DNA of 64,000 nt from Allofournierella massiliensis (GCF_021531255.1 NZ_JAFBIO010000005.1:1-64000); one strand, 5' to 3'. Counted from the stretch's first letter, positions 15,643-24,424 are shown. Translations and numbers: made by a program. Notes: generated by a model not told the origin, from the sequence alone.

Positions 15643-17592
15643 GTGTCAGATCTGGAGAAGAAATCCGTCGACACCGCGCCTGAAGTCGAAGAACAGAACG
15701 TTCAGGCCGATGTGGACGAGATTATGAAAAAATACGACCGTGAATCCAACGTTCGTATTTGGGAAGGCGTCCCCAAGCAGATCGTCCACTACACCCTGGC
15801 GGCATTCAGCCTGTTCTTGATGTGGATGAATCTGTTTGCCAACTGGAGCGAGACGGTCCGCCGTCCTCTGTTCCTGGGCATCGTGATTCTGTTCGTCTTT
15901 ATCGTGTTCCCCATGCGCAAGGGCGGCGTGCAGAAGGTCAACAGCATTCCCATCTATGATATCATCCTGGCAGTAGCCGGGGCGGGTTCTTATTTCTACT
16001 TTGTAATCAACGAGCAGGACCTGATGATGCGGGCCACCCGTATCACCCAGCTGGAAATCGTTTTGGGCGTGATCGGCGCATTGGTTCTGTTCGAATGCTG
16101 CCGGCGCGTGGTGGGTCTGCCCATCCTCTGCGTGGCTACCTGCTTTATCATCTACGCTTTCAGCACCGGCAAGACCCTGAAGCGCGTGGTGTATGACCTG
16201 TTCTATACCACCACCGGTATCATCGGCACTCCCATCGGTGTCTGCTCCACCTACATTGCGCTGTTCATCATCTTCGGCGCTTTCCTGGAAGCCACCGGTA
16301 TCAGCAACTTCTTCATTTCCTGCGCCAACGCGGTTTGCGGCTTTGCCTCCGGCGGCCCTGCCAAGGTGGCTGTTATCTCCAGCGCTCTGTGCGGCATGGT
16401 TTCCGGTTCTTCCGTGGGCAACACCGTTACCACCGGTTCCGTCACCATCCCCATGATGAAGCGTACCGGCTATCCGCCTGAATTCGCAGGCGCGGTAGAA
16501 GCGGCATCCTCCACCGGCGGCCAGATCATGCCCCCCATCATGGGCGCGGCAGCCTTCCTGATGGCCGAAATGGTGGGCGTACCCTATTCCGACATCATCG
16601 TCCGGGCCATCCTGCCCGCCATCCTCTACTTTGCCGGCATCTTCCTGCAGGTGCACCTGCGGGCAAAGCGCCTGGGCCTGAAGGGTATCCCCCGCGAGGA
16701 GCTGCCCAAGTGGAAAAACCTCTGGCCCAAACTCTACCTGCTCATTCCTCTGGTCGCTCTGGTTGCCATGATCATGAGCGGCCGCACCATGGCTCGTTCT
16801 GCCATCATCGCCACCGGCCTGTGCATCGTGGTGAGCCTGTTCAATAAAGAGCAGCGCATGACCATCAACGGCTTCTTCAACGCTCTGGAAGCCGGCGCCC
16901 GCAACTGCCTGTCCATCGGCATCGCCTGCGGCGTGGCCGGTATCATCGCCGGTGTGGTTACCATGACCGGTCTGGGCCAGGTATTCATCTCCGCCATTGT
17001 GGGCGTGGCCAACGGCCAGCTCATCATCGCCCTGTTCCTCACCATGATCACCTGCATCATCCTGGGCATGGGCGTTCCCACCACGGCCAACTACATCATC
17101 ATGGCCACCACCTGCGCTCCCATCCTGGTTACCGGTATGGGCATGGATGCCATCGCTGCCAACATGTTCGTGTTCTACTTCGGCATCGTGGCGGACATCA
17201 CTCCTCCCGTGGCTCTGGCTGCCTATGCGGGCTCTGCCATTGCCAAGGCCAACCCCATGAAGACGGCTTTCCAGGCAACCCGTCTGGCTATTGCGGCCTT
17301 CCTGATCCCCTACATCTTTGCTCTGAACCCGGCAATGCTCTTCATCGATACCACGGTCATCGAGGTTATCCAGGTGATCATCACCAGCTCGATCGGTATG
17401 GCAGGTGTCGCTGCCGGCATCGAGGGCTATCTGATGGGCAACATGAATCCCTTCGAGCGTGTTATGTCCATTGTGGGCGGTCTGATGATGCTCTATCCGG
17501 GCACCGTGACCGACCTGATCGGCGCCGCCCTCATCGTTCTGGTGGGTGTGTTCCAGATCATGCGGCATAAGCGCGAAGGCGCCGCTGCTTGA
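15643..17592 (+). CDS. TAXI-TRAP transporter fused DctQ/DctM-type permease
   Basis: 649 residues with a hydrophilic 45-residue N-terminus and about 17 hydrophobic segments: a short four-segment DctQ-like part (about 50-170) fused to the large DctM-like part. Typical loops are present: A-S-G-G-P-A-K-V-A-V-I-S-S-A-L-C-G-M-V-S-G-S-S-V-G-N-T-V and, later, G-M-G-V-P-T-T-A-N-Y-I. It drives ion-coupled import of the solute held by the lipoprotein at 13986. The GTG start at 15643 follows GGGAGGT. The 112-base gap before it holds a GGGCGG/CCGCCC stem (about 15573-15602) that may tune the ratio of binding protein to permease. Confidence 0.95.
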   Translation: MSDLEKKSVDTAPEVEEQNVQADVDEIMKKYDRESNVRIWEGVPKQIVHYTLAAFSLFLMWMNLFANWSETVRRPLFLGIVILFVFIVFPMRKGGVQKVNSIPIYDIILAVAGAGSYFYFVINEQDLMMRATRITQLEIVLGVIGALVLFECCRRVVGLPILCVATCFIIYAFSTGKTLKRVVYDLFYTTTGIIGTPIGVCSTYIALFIIFGAFLEATGISNFFISCANAVCGFASGGPAKVAVISSALCGMVSGSSVGNTVTTGSVTIPMMKRTGYPPEFAGAVEAASSTGGQIMPPIMGAAAFLMAEMVGVPYSDIIVRAILPAILYFAGIFLQVHLRAKRLGLKGIPREELPKWKNLWPKLYLLIPLVALVAMIMSGRTMARSAIIATGLCIVVSLFNKEQRMTINGFFNALEAGARNCLSIGIACGVAGIIAGVVTMTGLGQVFISAIVGVANGQLIIALFLTMITCIILGMGVPTTANYIIMATTCAPILVTGMGMDAIAANMFVFYFGIVADITPPVALAAYAGSAIAKANPMKTAFQATRLAIAAFLIPYIFALNPAMLFIDTTVIEVIQVIITSSIGMAGVAAGIEGYLMGNMNPFERVMSIVGGLMMLYPGTVTDLIGAALIVLVGVFQIMRHKREGAAA

Positions 17593-17616
17593 TTTTAAGC
17601 ATTGGCCTTATTGCAG

Positions 17617-17655
17617 TAAAAAAGCGCGTCCGGGTATTCCCGGGCGCGCTTTTTG
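17617..17655 (+). terminator. Intrinsic terminator of the TAXI-TRAP operon
   Basis: An 11-bp stem (GCGCGTCCGGG with CCCGGGCGCGC, loop TATT) flanked by A-run and TTTTT. Confidence 0.9.
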
Positions 17656-17792
17656 CGCCGAAAGAACCGCTTTGCCTATGGGAAGCTTTGGGAAAATATG
17701 ATATACTGAAAAAAATGAAAAGCCGCTGCCCGAGTGCCCGGAAGCCAAAGCCCGGCGCCCCCTGCCCCGGCTGAAAAAGGGAGGAGTTCAAA

Positions 17793-18815
17793 GTGAAAAC
17801 AGTAAGACTGGGGCGCACCGGCCTGGTTGTCAGCAAAAACGGATTCGGGTGCCTTCCCATTCAGCGCATCAGCGATCAGGAGGCTGCGGCCCTCCTGCAG
17901 CGGGCCTATGGCAGTGGAGTGAATTTTTATGATACCGCCCGCATGTACACCGACAGCGAAAACAAGCTGGGGCTGGCGCTGAGCCATGTGCGGGATAAGA
18001 TCATTATTGCCACCAAGACCGAGGCTGTCACGCCGGAGCATTTCTGGGCAGACCTGGAAGAGAGCCTGCGCCGGCTGAAAACCGATTATGTGGATATCTA
18101 CCAGTTCCACAACCCTTCCTTCTGCCCCAAGCCGGGGGACGGCAGCGGGGTGTACGAGGCCATGCTGGAGGCAAAGCGGCAGGGCAAGGTGCGCCATATC
18201 GGCATCACCAACCACCGCCTGGCAGTGGCCAAGCAAGCCATTGAGAGCGGCCTGTACGAGACCCTGCAGTTCCCCTTCAACTACCTGGCCACCGATCAGG
18301 ATATGGAACTGGTGCGGCTGTGTAAGGAAAAGGATATGGGCTTCATTGCCATGAAGGGAATGAGCGGCGGACTTTTGAACGAGGCCCGGCTTTCCATTGC
18401 CTGGATGGATCAGTTTGAAAATGTGGAGCCCATCTGGGGCATTCAGCGCCCGGAGGAACTGGAAGAGTTCCTGGCCTGCATGGAAGAACCCGTGGCCATG
18501 ACCGAGGAGATCCGGGGCCGGATCGAGCGGGACCGTGCCCAGCTTTCCGGCGATTTCTGCCGTGGCTGCGGTTACTGCATGCCCTGCCCGGCAGGTATCC
18601 CCATCAACAATGCGGCCCGTATGAGCCTTCTGATCCGCCGCAGCCCGGCTGCCCCCTATTTCACTCAGGAGTGGCAGGAGAAAATGGCCCGTATCGACCA
18701 GTGCATCCACTGCAACCATTGTGTAAGCAAGTGCCCCTATGGCCTGAATACGCCGGATCTGCTGGCCCGCAACTATCAGGATTACAAAGAAGTGCTGGCC
18801 GGCAAGCCCCTTTGA
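17793..18815 (+). CDS. Aldo/keto reductase with C-terminal two-cluster ferredoxin domain
   Basis: 340 residues from a GTG at 17793 behind GGGAGGAG. The N-terminal TIM barrel carries the aldo/keto reductase tetrad positions: the D and Y of Y-D-T-A-R-M-Y, K in I-A-T-K-T-E, and H in Y-Q-F-H-N-P-S. Cysteine sets near the C-terminus (C-R-G-C-G-Y-C-M-P-C-P and C-I-H-C-N-H-C-V-S-K-C-P) should bind two 4Fe-4S clusters. This architecture is common in anaerobes; the substrate is unknown and the clusters suggest ferredoxin-linked rather than purely NADPH-linked chemistry. A TATACT box at 17702-17707 could be the -10 of its promoter. Confidence 0.93.
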   Translation: MKTVRLGRTGLVVSKNGFGCLPIQRISDQEAAALLQRAYGSGVNFYDTARMYTDSENKLGLALSHVRDKIIIATKTEAVTPEHFWADLEESLRRLKTDYVDIYQFHNPSFCPKPGDGSGVYEAMLEAKRQGKVRHIGITNHRLAVAKQAIESGLYETLQFPFNYLATDQDMELVRLCKEKDMGFIAMKGMSGGLLNEARLSIAWMDQFENVEPIWGIQRPEELEEFLACMEEPVAMTEEIRGRIERDRAQLSGDFCRGCGYCMPCPAGIPINNAARMSLLIRRSPAAPYFTQEWQEKMARIDQCIHCNHCVSKCPYGLNTPDLLARNYQDYKEVLAGKPL

Positions 18816-18829
18816 TTTTTGCATACGAT

Positions 18830-18880
18830 AAAAAGCGGCAGGGCCGCCCGGAGTTCCGGGCGGCCCTGCCGCTTTGCCCT
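18830..18880. terminator. Bidirectional terminator between the aldo/keto reductase and Hsp20 genes
   Basis: A near-perfect 21-bp inverted repeat (18832-18852 with 18855-18875). The T-run is better on the minus strand (five T, complement of 18830-18834), so it serves the convergent hsp20 gene at least as well as the reductase. Confidence 0.8.
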
Positions 18881-18950
18881 GCGAAAGGCATCAGAAAGGA
18901 GCACAATTGAGGAGCATATTGCTGTTCGCCCCTTTCGGGGCGAGAAGGCA

Positions 18951-19391
18951 TTATTCGATTTCCAGCCGGCGGGAAGTGGGTGCTGCGGGCTCCTTCTTGG
19001 GCAGTTCCAGGGTCAGCACGCCATTTTCGTACTTGGCATGGATCTGATCCGCCTTGATGGCGGAGATATCAAAGCTCCGGCTAAAGCCGCCGTAGCTGCG
19101 CTCACAGCGGACGTAACGGCCCTCTTCATCCTTTTCCTGGGATTCGTTCCGGCGCTGGGCCTGAATGGTGAGGGTGTCGCCGTCCACCTCGATCTGGATA
19201 TCCTCTTTCTTGATACCGGGCAGATCAGCTTCCAGCAGATAGTGGTCACCCTTATCCTGGATATCCGTACGGATGGCCGTGAAGGCGCTGTCCCGGAAGA
19301 ATCCGCTGGCGAAGTTTTCCATATCCCGGAAGGGGTTGGTGGCTTCCAGATTTACACGGCGGTCAAAAGGCATCAGATTAAAAACAGACAT
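18951..19391 (-). CDS. Hsp20/alpha-crystallin small heat-shock protein
   Basis: 146 residues, typical size. The N-terminal segment M-S-V-F-N-L-M-P-F-D-R-R and an N-P-F-R-D-M-E stretch precede the alpha-crystallin domain (about 40-135), with D-L-P-G-I-K-K-E-D-I-Q-I in the middle and the closing G-V-L-T-L-E-L-P-K. A C-terminal charged tail follows. It is an ATP-independent holdase that forms oligomers in the cytoplasm. AGGAGG precedes the ATG at 19391. A perfect CIRCE element lies about 190 bases upstream, so HrcA control is likely, with an unusually long leader. Confidence 0.95.
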   Translation of the reverse strand: MSVFNLMPFDRRVNLEATNPFRDMENFASGFFRDSAFTAIRTDIQDKGDHYLLEADLPGIKKEDIQIEVDGDTLTIQAQRRNESQEKDEEGRYVRCERSYGGFSRSFDISAIKADQIHAKYENGVLTLELPKKEPAAPTSRRLEIE

Positions 19392-19579
19392 GGTACATAC
19401 CTCCTGTTATAGATAAATGGTTTTGCCTCGGCTCTGCCGGCTTCTCTGCCCCTGAAAGGGCGGATGCGGGAGCGCGGAAGGCTTTGCTTTGTCTCGGGGT
19501 TCTTTTCCCTTTTGACGCTTTTATTCTACCCGAGAAGTTTGATCTTTTTATTGCATTCCTGTGAACAAAATGTAAATTA

Positions 19580-19606
19580 TTAGCACTCAATTAAATAGAG
19601 TGCTAA
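19580..19606 (-). promoter_or_regulatory. CIRCE element (HrcA operator) of the hsp20 gene
   Basis: TTAGCACTC (19580-19588), nine bases, GAGTGCTAA (19598-19606): an exact copy of the CIRCE consensus. It is palindromic, so either strand could be controlled. It is upstream of hsp20 (minus) and 75 bases before the promoter of the threonine ammonia-lyase gene (plus). Confidence 0.93.
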
Positions 19607-19680
19607 TTTTCTCAAGAACCCAACAAAAGACTGATAAAAAATCGAATCTGCGTTTAAAAATAAGGCGCTTTTGCTTTGGA

Positions 19681-19709
19681 TTGACAGCCGGACGGGGAAA
19701 GTATATCAT
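19681..19709 (+). promoter_or_regulatory. Sigma-A promoter of the threonine ammonia-lyase gene
   Basis: TTGACA (19681-19686), 17 bases, TATCAT (19704-19709). Its position rules out the in-frame start at 19671 and favours the ATG at 19785. Confidence 0.75.
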
Positions 19710-19784
19710 GAAATCATACAGAATTTTCGGGGGCGCGGCTTTTGGAGCATGCCTGCCGAAAAACAGAGAAAGGGTGTTTTGATA

Positions 19785-20747
19785 ATGATTGAGCTTTCCG
19801 ATGTGCGGCAGGCCCAGGAGCGGATCACGCCGTACATTCTCCGCACGCCGCTGCTGCGCCAGCCGGCGCTGGATCCCATTCTGGGATGCCAGGTATATCT
19901 CAAGCATGAGGGACTTCAGTTTACCGGGTCTTTCAAGCTGCGGGGAGCCACCAATGCGCTGCTGAGCCTTACCGAGGAAGAGCGGAGCCGGGGCGTTGTG
20001 GCAGCCTCCTCGGGCAACCATGCCCAGGGGGTGGCCTGTGCGGCCCAGCGGTTGGGGGTGGACGCGGTGATCGTAATGCCCACCAATGTGAACCCGGTCA
20101 AGCTGGAGGGCTGCAAGGCTTTCGGCGCCCGCACCATGCTGGTGGGCACCCTGAGCAGCGAGCGGGAAGCCGCTGCGGCTCACCTGGTGGAAACCGAGGG
20201 CCGGGTATTCATCCATCCCTTTGACAATGCGCAGGTATCGGCTGGCCAGGGCACCATCGGCCTGGAGGTGCTGGAAGATGAGCCGGAGATGGACGCGGTG
20301 GTGGTGCCCATCGGCGGCGGTGGCCTGATTTCCGGCATTGCCACGGCGGTAAAGGGACTTTCTGACCATTGTGAGATGGTGGGTGTAGAGCCGGCAGGCG
20401 CGCCCCGGTATGCCAAAAGCCTGGAAGCGGGGCACCCGGTCCAGCTGGATCATGTGGATACCATTGCCGACGGTACCCGCACCGACCACGGGGTGGAGCG
20501 CAACTTTGAGGTGATCCGCCAGCGGGTGGACCGGCTGGCTCAGGCCGAGGACGAGTGGATCAAAAAGGCCGTGAAGCTTCTGGTTTCCAAAGCCAAGATC
20601 GTAGCCGAGCCCTCCAGTGTGATGGGGGTGGCTGCTGTCCTGGGCGGCGGGCTGAAATTCCGGCCGGATCAGAAGGTTTGCTTTGTGCTGAGCGGCGGCA
20701 ACAATGATCTGGGCCTGCTGGCCCGTTGGCTGCAGGAAGAGGATTGA
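19785..20747 (+). CDS. Threonine ammonia-lyase (PLP-dependent, catabolic length)
   Basis: 320 residues. It deaminates L-threonine (often also serine) to 2-oxobutyrate and ammonia. The PLP lysine lies in F-T-G-S-F-K-L-R-G-A, the substrate loop is S-S-G-N-H-A-Q-G, and the phosphate-binding tetraglycine is P-I-G-G-G-G-L-I-S-G. It lacks the C-terminal regulatory ACT-like domains of biosynthetic IlvA, so the catabolic TdcB-like form is more likely. The ATG at 19785 is supported by AGAAAGGG and the promoter at 19681; an alternative ATG at 19749 is less likely. Serine dehydratase or a serine/threonine racemase of the same fold cannot be fully excluded. Confidence 0.93.
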   Translation: MIELSDVRQAQERITPYILRTPLLRQPALDPILGCQVYLKHEGLQFTGSFKLRGATNALLSLTEEERSRGVVAASSGNHAQGVACAAQRLGVDAVIVMPTNVNPVKLEGCKAFGARTMLVGTLSSEREAAAAHLVETEGRVFIHPFDNAQVSAGQGTIGLEVLEDEPEMDAVVVPIGGGGLISGIATAVKGLSDHCEMVGVEPAGAPRYAKSLEAGHPVQLDHVDTIADGTRTDHGVERNFEVIRQRVDRLAQAEDEWIKKAVKLLVSKAKIVAEPSSVMGVAAVLGGGLKFRPDQKVCFVLSGGNNDLGLLARWLQEED

Positions 20748-20756
20748 CCTGAACAG

Positions 20757-20803
20757 AAAAAAGCCCCTGCCTGCCGGGATTTCCGGCAAGGCAGGGGCTT
20801 TTT
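20757..20803. terminator. Bidirectional terminator between threonine ammonia-lyase and FprA genes
   Basis: An A-run, a long GC-rich inverted repeat (AGCCCCTGCCT...AGGCAGGGGCT) and TTTTT. It suits both convergent genes. Confidence 0.9.
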
Positions 20804-20820
20804 GTGATGTAAGGGGAGGA

Positions 20821-22020
20821 TTACAGCCCGGCCAGGATCTCCTTGACCAGGGCCTCCATCTGTTCGCCGGCACTCTCCTGCAGGGCGCTGCGGATGGTCA
20901 GGCCGCTTTCCAGCAGGGTGACATTCTTCAGCCCCTCCAGGGCAGAGCGCATCATCCGGCCCGAAGCAGGGGCCCAGCTGCCATTTTCGATCAGGGCTAC
21001 CCGGCGATTCTGAACCGCCAGGGCCTTCATGTCGTTGAGCAGAGCCTCCACAGGGGGATAGAGCCCGCCGTTATAGGTGGGAGAGGCAATCACCAGGGTG
21101 GAAGCACGCCAGATCTCGCCCATAATGGTGCTGAGGTGTGTGGTGGAAAGATCATATACGGCCAGGTCCTTCACACCGGCCTCGCCCAGCCGGCAGGCCA
21201 GAGCGTTGGCGGCGTTGGCAGTGTTGCCGTACATGGAGCCGTAGCAGATCACCACGCCCTGGGTTTCGGGCTGGCAGCGGCTCCACAGGTCATACTTGTG
21301 CAGGATGTATTCCAGATCCTGCCGCCATACCGGACCATGGAGAGGGGCGATCATGGAAATCTGCAGGCTGGCAGCCTTTTTCAGGACGGCCTGTACCGGG
21401 CCGCCGTACTTGCCTACGATGTTGGCATAATAGCGGCGGGCGTCGTCCAGCCAATCCCGGTCGAAGTTTACTTCGTCGGCAAAGATATGGCCGTTCAGGG
21501 CGCCGAAGGTGCCGAAAGCGTCAGCCGAGAAAAGGGTCTGGGTGGCCATGTCGTAGGTCATCAGCACCTCGGGCCAATGGACCATGGGGGCCGCAATAAA
21601 GGAAAGGGTGTGGTTGCCGGTGGCGAGGATATCCCCCTCCTTCACGGTTTCAAAGCGGCTGCTCAGATCCAGGGGGAAGAACTGCTTGAGCATGGTGCCG
21701 GCCTGGGCGCTGCCCAGCAGCTTCATCTCCGGGTAGAGCTGAGCCATCCGGGCGATGCAGGCGGCATGGTCCGGCTCCATATGCTGGATGATCAGGTAAT
21801 CCAGGGGCCGGCCTTCCAGCAAATGCTCCACATTGGCCTCAAAGGTGCGGCCCACCGTCTCGTCGGCGCTGTCCAGCAGAACGGTCTTTTCATCCAGGAT
21901 CAGGTAAGAGTTGTAGGAAACACCCCGGGGAATGGGGAACAGGTTTTCGAATTTTTCCAGACGCCGGTCATCGGCGCCCACCCAGTAGATATCCTGGGCC
22001 AGTTTGCGGGTGCAATGCAT
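20821..22020 (-). CDS. FprA-type flavodiiron protein (A-type flavoprotein)
   Basis: 399 residues, the normal core size. The N-terminal metallo-beta-lactamase-like domain binds the di-iron centre: H80-x-E82-x-D84-H85, then H and D further on in A-P-M-V-H-W-P-E and L-F-S-A-D-A-F-G. The C-terminal flavodoxin domain (from about 255) begins V-V-I-C-Y-G-S-M-Y-G-N-T and binds FMN. These soluble proteins reduce oxygen to water, or NO to N2O, protecting anaerobes. No rubredoxin domain is fused, so an outside electron donor is needed. It lies 36 bases after aroD on the same strand, possibly co-transcribed. Confidence 0.96.
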   Translation of the reverse strand: MHCTRKLAQDIYWVGADDRRLEKFENLFPIPRGVSYNSYLILDEKTVLLDSADETVGRTFEANVEHLLEGRPLDYLIIQHMEPDHAACIARMAQLYPEMKLLGSAQAGTMLKQFFPLDLSSRFETVKEGDILATGNHTLSFIAAPMVHWPEVLMTYDMATQTLFSADAFGTFGALNGHIFADEVNFDRDWLDDARRYYANIVGKYGGPVQAVLKKAASLQISMIAPLHGPVWRQDLEYILHKYDLWSRCQPETQGVVICYGSMYGNTANAANALACRLGEAGVKDLAVYDLSTTHLSTIMGEIWRASTLVIASPTYNGGLYPPVEALLNDMKALAVQNRRVALIENGSWAPASGRMMRSALEGLKNVTLLESGLTIRSALQESAGEQMEALVKEILAGL

Positions 22021-22056
22021 AAAAACCTCCTTGTTACGAGAGAAAAAACAATGAGC

Positions 22057-22827
22057 TTACAAGCTTTGATGCAGGGCTTCCAGAATTTCATCCAGCCTGC
22101 CGGCAGGGAACTGCCCGGGGGCAGAGGCCTGGCGGGCGCAGCCAAAGGTCAGCGCGCTGCCGAAAACCTCGCCGCTCAGCCGGCTGATGCCGCCCAGTGC
22201 CCCCATGCTCATGGTGATCACCGGGGCCGCTCCCTGGCGGTTGGCCTTCAGGGTAGCGCCCAGAAGGCCCAATACGTCCTCTTGGCTGTGGGGCATCACA
22301 GCGACCTTGGGAAGATCGGCACCCAGGCGTTTGGCCAGAAGAAGGCGGCGGAGAATCTCCTCCTCGGGGGGCGTTTTTTCAAAGTCATGGCTGGATACCA
22401 CCACGATCCGCCCCAGTTGGTGCATCTGATCAATGAGCGCCTTCAGCTCCTCTTCGGGGGCGCTGAAAAGCTCCAGATCCAGAAGATCAGCATGGCCGGA
22501 TCGGGCTGCGGCCAAGTTCAGTTCCCGGTAAAGGGGGAAATCCATCCCGGCATTGCCGCCCTCGGATTTGGTGCGGCAGGTGAAGAGAAGGGGCTTGTCC
22601 CCTAAGACCTGCCGAAGCGCCTCCAGCGCCTCCAGCACGGCGGCGGAGTCCTGACAGCCTTCAAAGCAGTCTACCCGCCATTCGGCCAGGTCGGCGGGAA
22701 GCTGGCAGAGTTCCCGGGCGTCCTGCAGCAATTCCGGCAAGTTCCGGCTCACCAGAGGCACACAAATCTTGGGGCGGCCCTGCCCCAGGCAGAGGCCCCG
22801 CACGGTACAAACACAAGAGGCGGACAC
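22057..22827 (-). CDS. aroD: Type I 3-dehydroquinate dehydratase
   Basis: 256 residues from a GTG at 22827, supported by AAAGGGGGA eight bases upstream and by alignment of T-V-R-G-L-C-L-G-Q-G-R-P-K-I-C-V-P with the usual family start. It performs the third shikimate step through a Schiff base. Visible signatures: E-W-R-V-D-C-F-E near residue 45-52, F-T-C-R-T-K-S-E-G-G, the catalytic His in V-V-S-S-H-D-F, and K in P-K-V-A-V-M-P. The frame continues open far upstream, but that part is the antisense of the CCA-adding enzyme gene. Other aromatic-pathway genes in the window are at 47217 (DAHP synthase), not adjacent. Confidence 0.95.
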   Translation of the reverse strand: MSASCVCTVRGLCLGQGRPKICVPLVSRNLPELLQDARELCQLPADLAEWRVDCFEGCQDSAAVLEALEALRQVLGDKPLLFTCRTKSEGGNAGMDFPLYRELNLAAARSGHADLLDLELFSAPEEELKALIDQMHQLGRIVVVSSHDFEKTPPEEEILRRLLLAKRLGADLPKVAVMPHSQEDVLGLLGATLKANRQGAAPVITMSMGALGGISRLSGEVFGSALTFGCARQASAPGQFPAGRLDEILEALHQSL

Positions 22828-22891
22828 GGGAAAAATCCCCCTTTTTGAAATGGTTGATTTCCGGCCGCCCACCGGGGCCGGAACCAAAGCT

Positions 22892-22921
22892 ATTATAGCA
22901 CAGCCTTTGCCGGCAGGTAAA
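22892..22921 (-). promoter_or_regulatory. Sigma-A promoter of aroD
   Basis: On the minus strand TTTACC (complement of 22916-22921), 18 bases, TATAAT (complement of 22892-22897), 65 bases before the GTG start. It is back to back with the cca promoter. Confidence 0.7.
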
Positions 22922-22962
22922 GCGAGGAAGCGACGAAAAACCCGCAGAAAGGGCGGAGAATT

Positions 22963-22991
22963 TTGACAGGGAGCGGGGGAAATGGTACCAT
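22963..22991 (+). promoter_or_regulatory. Sigma-A promoter of the cca gene
   Basis: TTGACA (22963-22968), 17 bases, TACCAT (22986-22991), 40 bases before the start codon at 23032. Confidence 0.65.
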
Positions 22992-23031
22992 CAGGACAAA
23001 GGCCCCCACAAGGGCGGAAAGGGGAAAGAGG

Positions 23032-24405
23032 ATGGAAATCAGACAGAGAGAGGTGTCTTTTCCCCGGCCGGTACTGTTTTTGATGGAGCGGCTGGCAGCC
23101 GGCGGCCATGAGGGCTGGGCGGTAGGCGGCTGCGTGCGGGACAGTCTGCTGGGCCGGGTGCCCCATGACTGGGACCTTTGCACAGATGCCTTGCCGGATC
23201 AGATGCGGGAATGTTTTGCGGGGCTGTCGGTGATCGAGACCGGCCTGGCCCACGGTACCCTGACCGTATTGGTGGATCGGGTGCCCTATGAGGTGACCAC
23301 CTATCGGGTGGATGGCGCCTATACCGACCACCGCCGGCCGGACGGGGTGCGTTTTGTGGGCCGGCTGGAAGAGGATCTGGCCCGGCGGGATTTTACCATC
23401 AACGCCATGGCGGCCCGCCCGGGCCGGCTGGAAGACCCTTTCGGGGGCCGGCAGGATCTGGCGGCCGGCCGGGTCCGCTGTGTGGGAGAGGCAAAGCTGC
23501 GGTTTGAGGAGGACGGGCTGCGGATCCTGCGGGCCATGCGGTTTGCCGCCAGCCTGAACTTTGAGGTGGAAGAGGCTACCGCCGCCGCCATGGAACAGAC
23601 TGCCCCGCTCCTGGAATATATCAGCCGGGAACGGGTTTTTGCGGAGCTTTGCCGGCTGCTCACCGGGCCGGGGGCGGCCCCGGTGCTGGAAAGATTCCCG
23701 GACCTGCTGCAGTGGGTTCTGCCCGAGATAGGGCCCTGCCGCGGGTTTGCCACCTTCCACCCCACCCACTGCCGGGACGTGTGGGGCCATACCCTGGAAG
23801 CGTTGGGAAAATCGGAACCGGACCTGGCGGTGCGCTGGGCCCTGCTGCTTCACGACCTGGCAAAACCGGGCTGCTTTGTCCGGGATGAGGAGGGCGTGGG
23901 GCACTGCCCCGGCCATGGTGAGCTGGGGGCCCTTCAGGCCGGGCAGATTCTGGACCGGCTGCGGGCACCCCACAAGCTGCGGGACCAGGTGGTATTCCTG
24001 GTGCGCTATCATGACGCAAGCCTGCCGTTGACCGAAAAGGGGATCCGGGCCTGGCTCCGGAAGGCGGGGGAGGAGAACCTGCGCCGCCTGCTGGAAGTCA
24101 AGCGCTGCGATCTGGCGGCCCATCGCCCTCTGGAACCGATCCGCCGGGCCCGGGAGGACTGCGGCCGGTTTGAAGCCTTGTTGGAGCAGGTGCTGGCCCA
24201 GCCCCCGCTGTGGAACATGAAAGATCTGGCCATCTCCGGCCGGGAACTGATGGAGCTGGGCATGAAGCCGGGGCCGGACATGGGCCGGCTGCTGCAGGAG
24301 CTGTTTGATCAGGTGGAGGAAGGGACGCTGCCCAATGAGGGGCAGGCGCTTCGCCGGGCGGCAGCCGACCGCCTGAACAAAAAGAAAAACCCGGATGCCC
24401 CCTGA
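23032..24405 (+). CDS. cca: CCA-adding tRNA nucleotidyltransferase with C-terminal HD-type region
   Basis: 457 residues. Class II poly(A)/CCA polymerase fold: G-G-C-V-R-D-S-L-L-G (residues about 27-36), then D-W-D-L-C-T-D carrying the metal carboxylates, and R-R-D-F-T-I-N-A-M-A. The neck D-L-A-A-G-R-V-R and R-I-L-R-A-M-R-F-A-A motifs follow. An HD-like stretch (W-G-H-T-L-E-A, L-L-H-D-L-A-K-P) is present at about 255-295, as in bacterial CCA/HD proteins. It adds or repairs the 3' CCA of tRNA. The start at 23032 follows GGGGAAAGAGG; upstream in-frame starts precede the promoter. It ends inside a terminator hairpin. Confidence 0.94.
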   Translation: MEIRQREVSFPRPVLFLMERLAAGGHEGWAVGGCVRDSLLGRVPHDWDLCTDALPDQMRECFAGLSVIETGLAHGTLTVLVDRVPYEVTTYRVDGAYTDHRRPDGVRFVGRLEEDLARRDFTINAMAARPGRLEDPFGGRQDLAAGRVRCVGEAKLRFEEDGLRILRAMRFAASLNFEVEEATAAAMEQTAPLLEYISRERVFAELCRLLTGPGAAPVLERFPDLLQWVLPEIGPCRGFATFHPTHCRDVWGHTLEALGKSEPDLAVRWALLLHDLAKPGCFVRDEEGVGHCPGHGELGALQAGQILDRLRAPHKLRDQVVFLVRYHDASLPLTEKGIRAWLRKAGEENLRRLLEVKRCDLAAHRPLEPIRRAREDCGRFEALLEQVLAQPPLWNMKDLAISGRELMELGMKPGPDMGRLLQELFDQVEEGTLPNEGQALRRAAADRLNKKKNPDAP

Positions 24406-24424
24406 AAAGGGGCCCGGGTTTTTA
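24386..24424 (+). terminator. Intrinsic terminator of cca
   Basis: An imperfect stem (AACCCGG...CCCGGGTT outside, CCCC...GGGG inside) overlapping the last codons of cca and ending in TTTTT. Confidence 0.75.

Noticed and set aside
15646-17568. 640-residue open frame antisense to the TRAP permease
   Set aside because: Same antisense artefact; His/Gly/Asp-rich and without domains.
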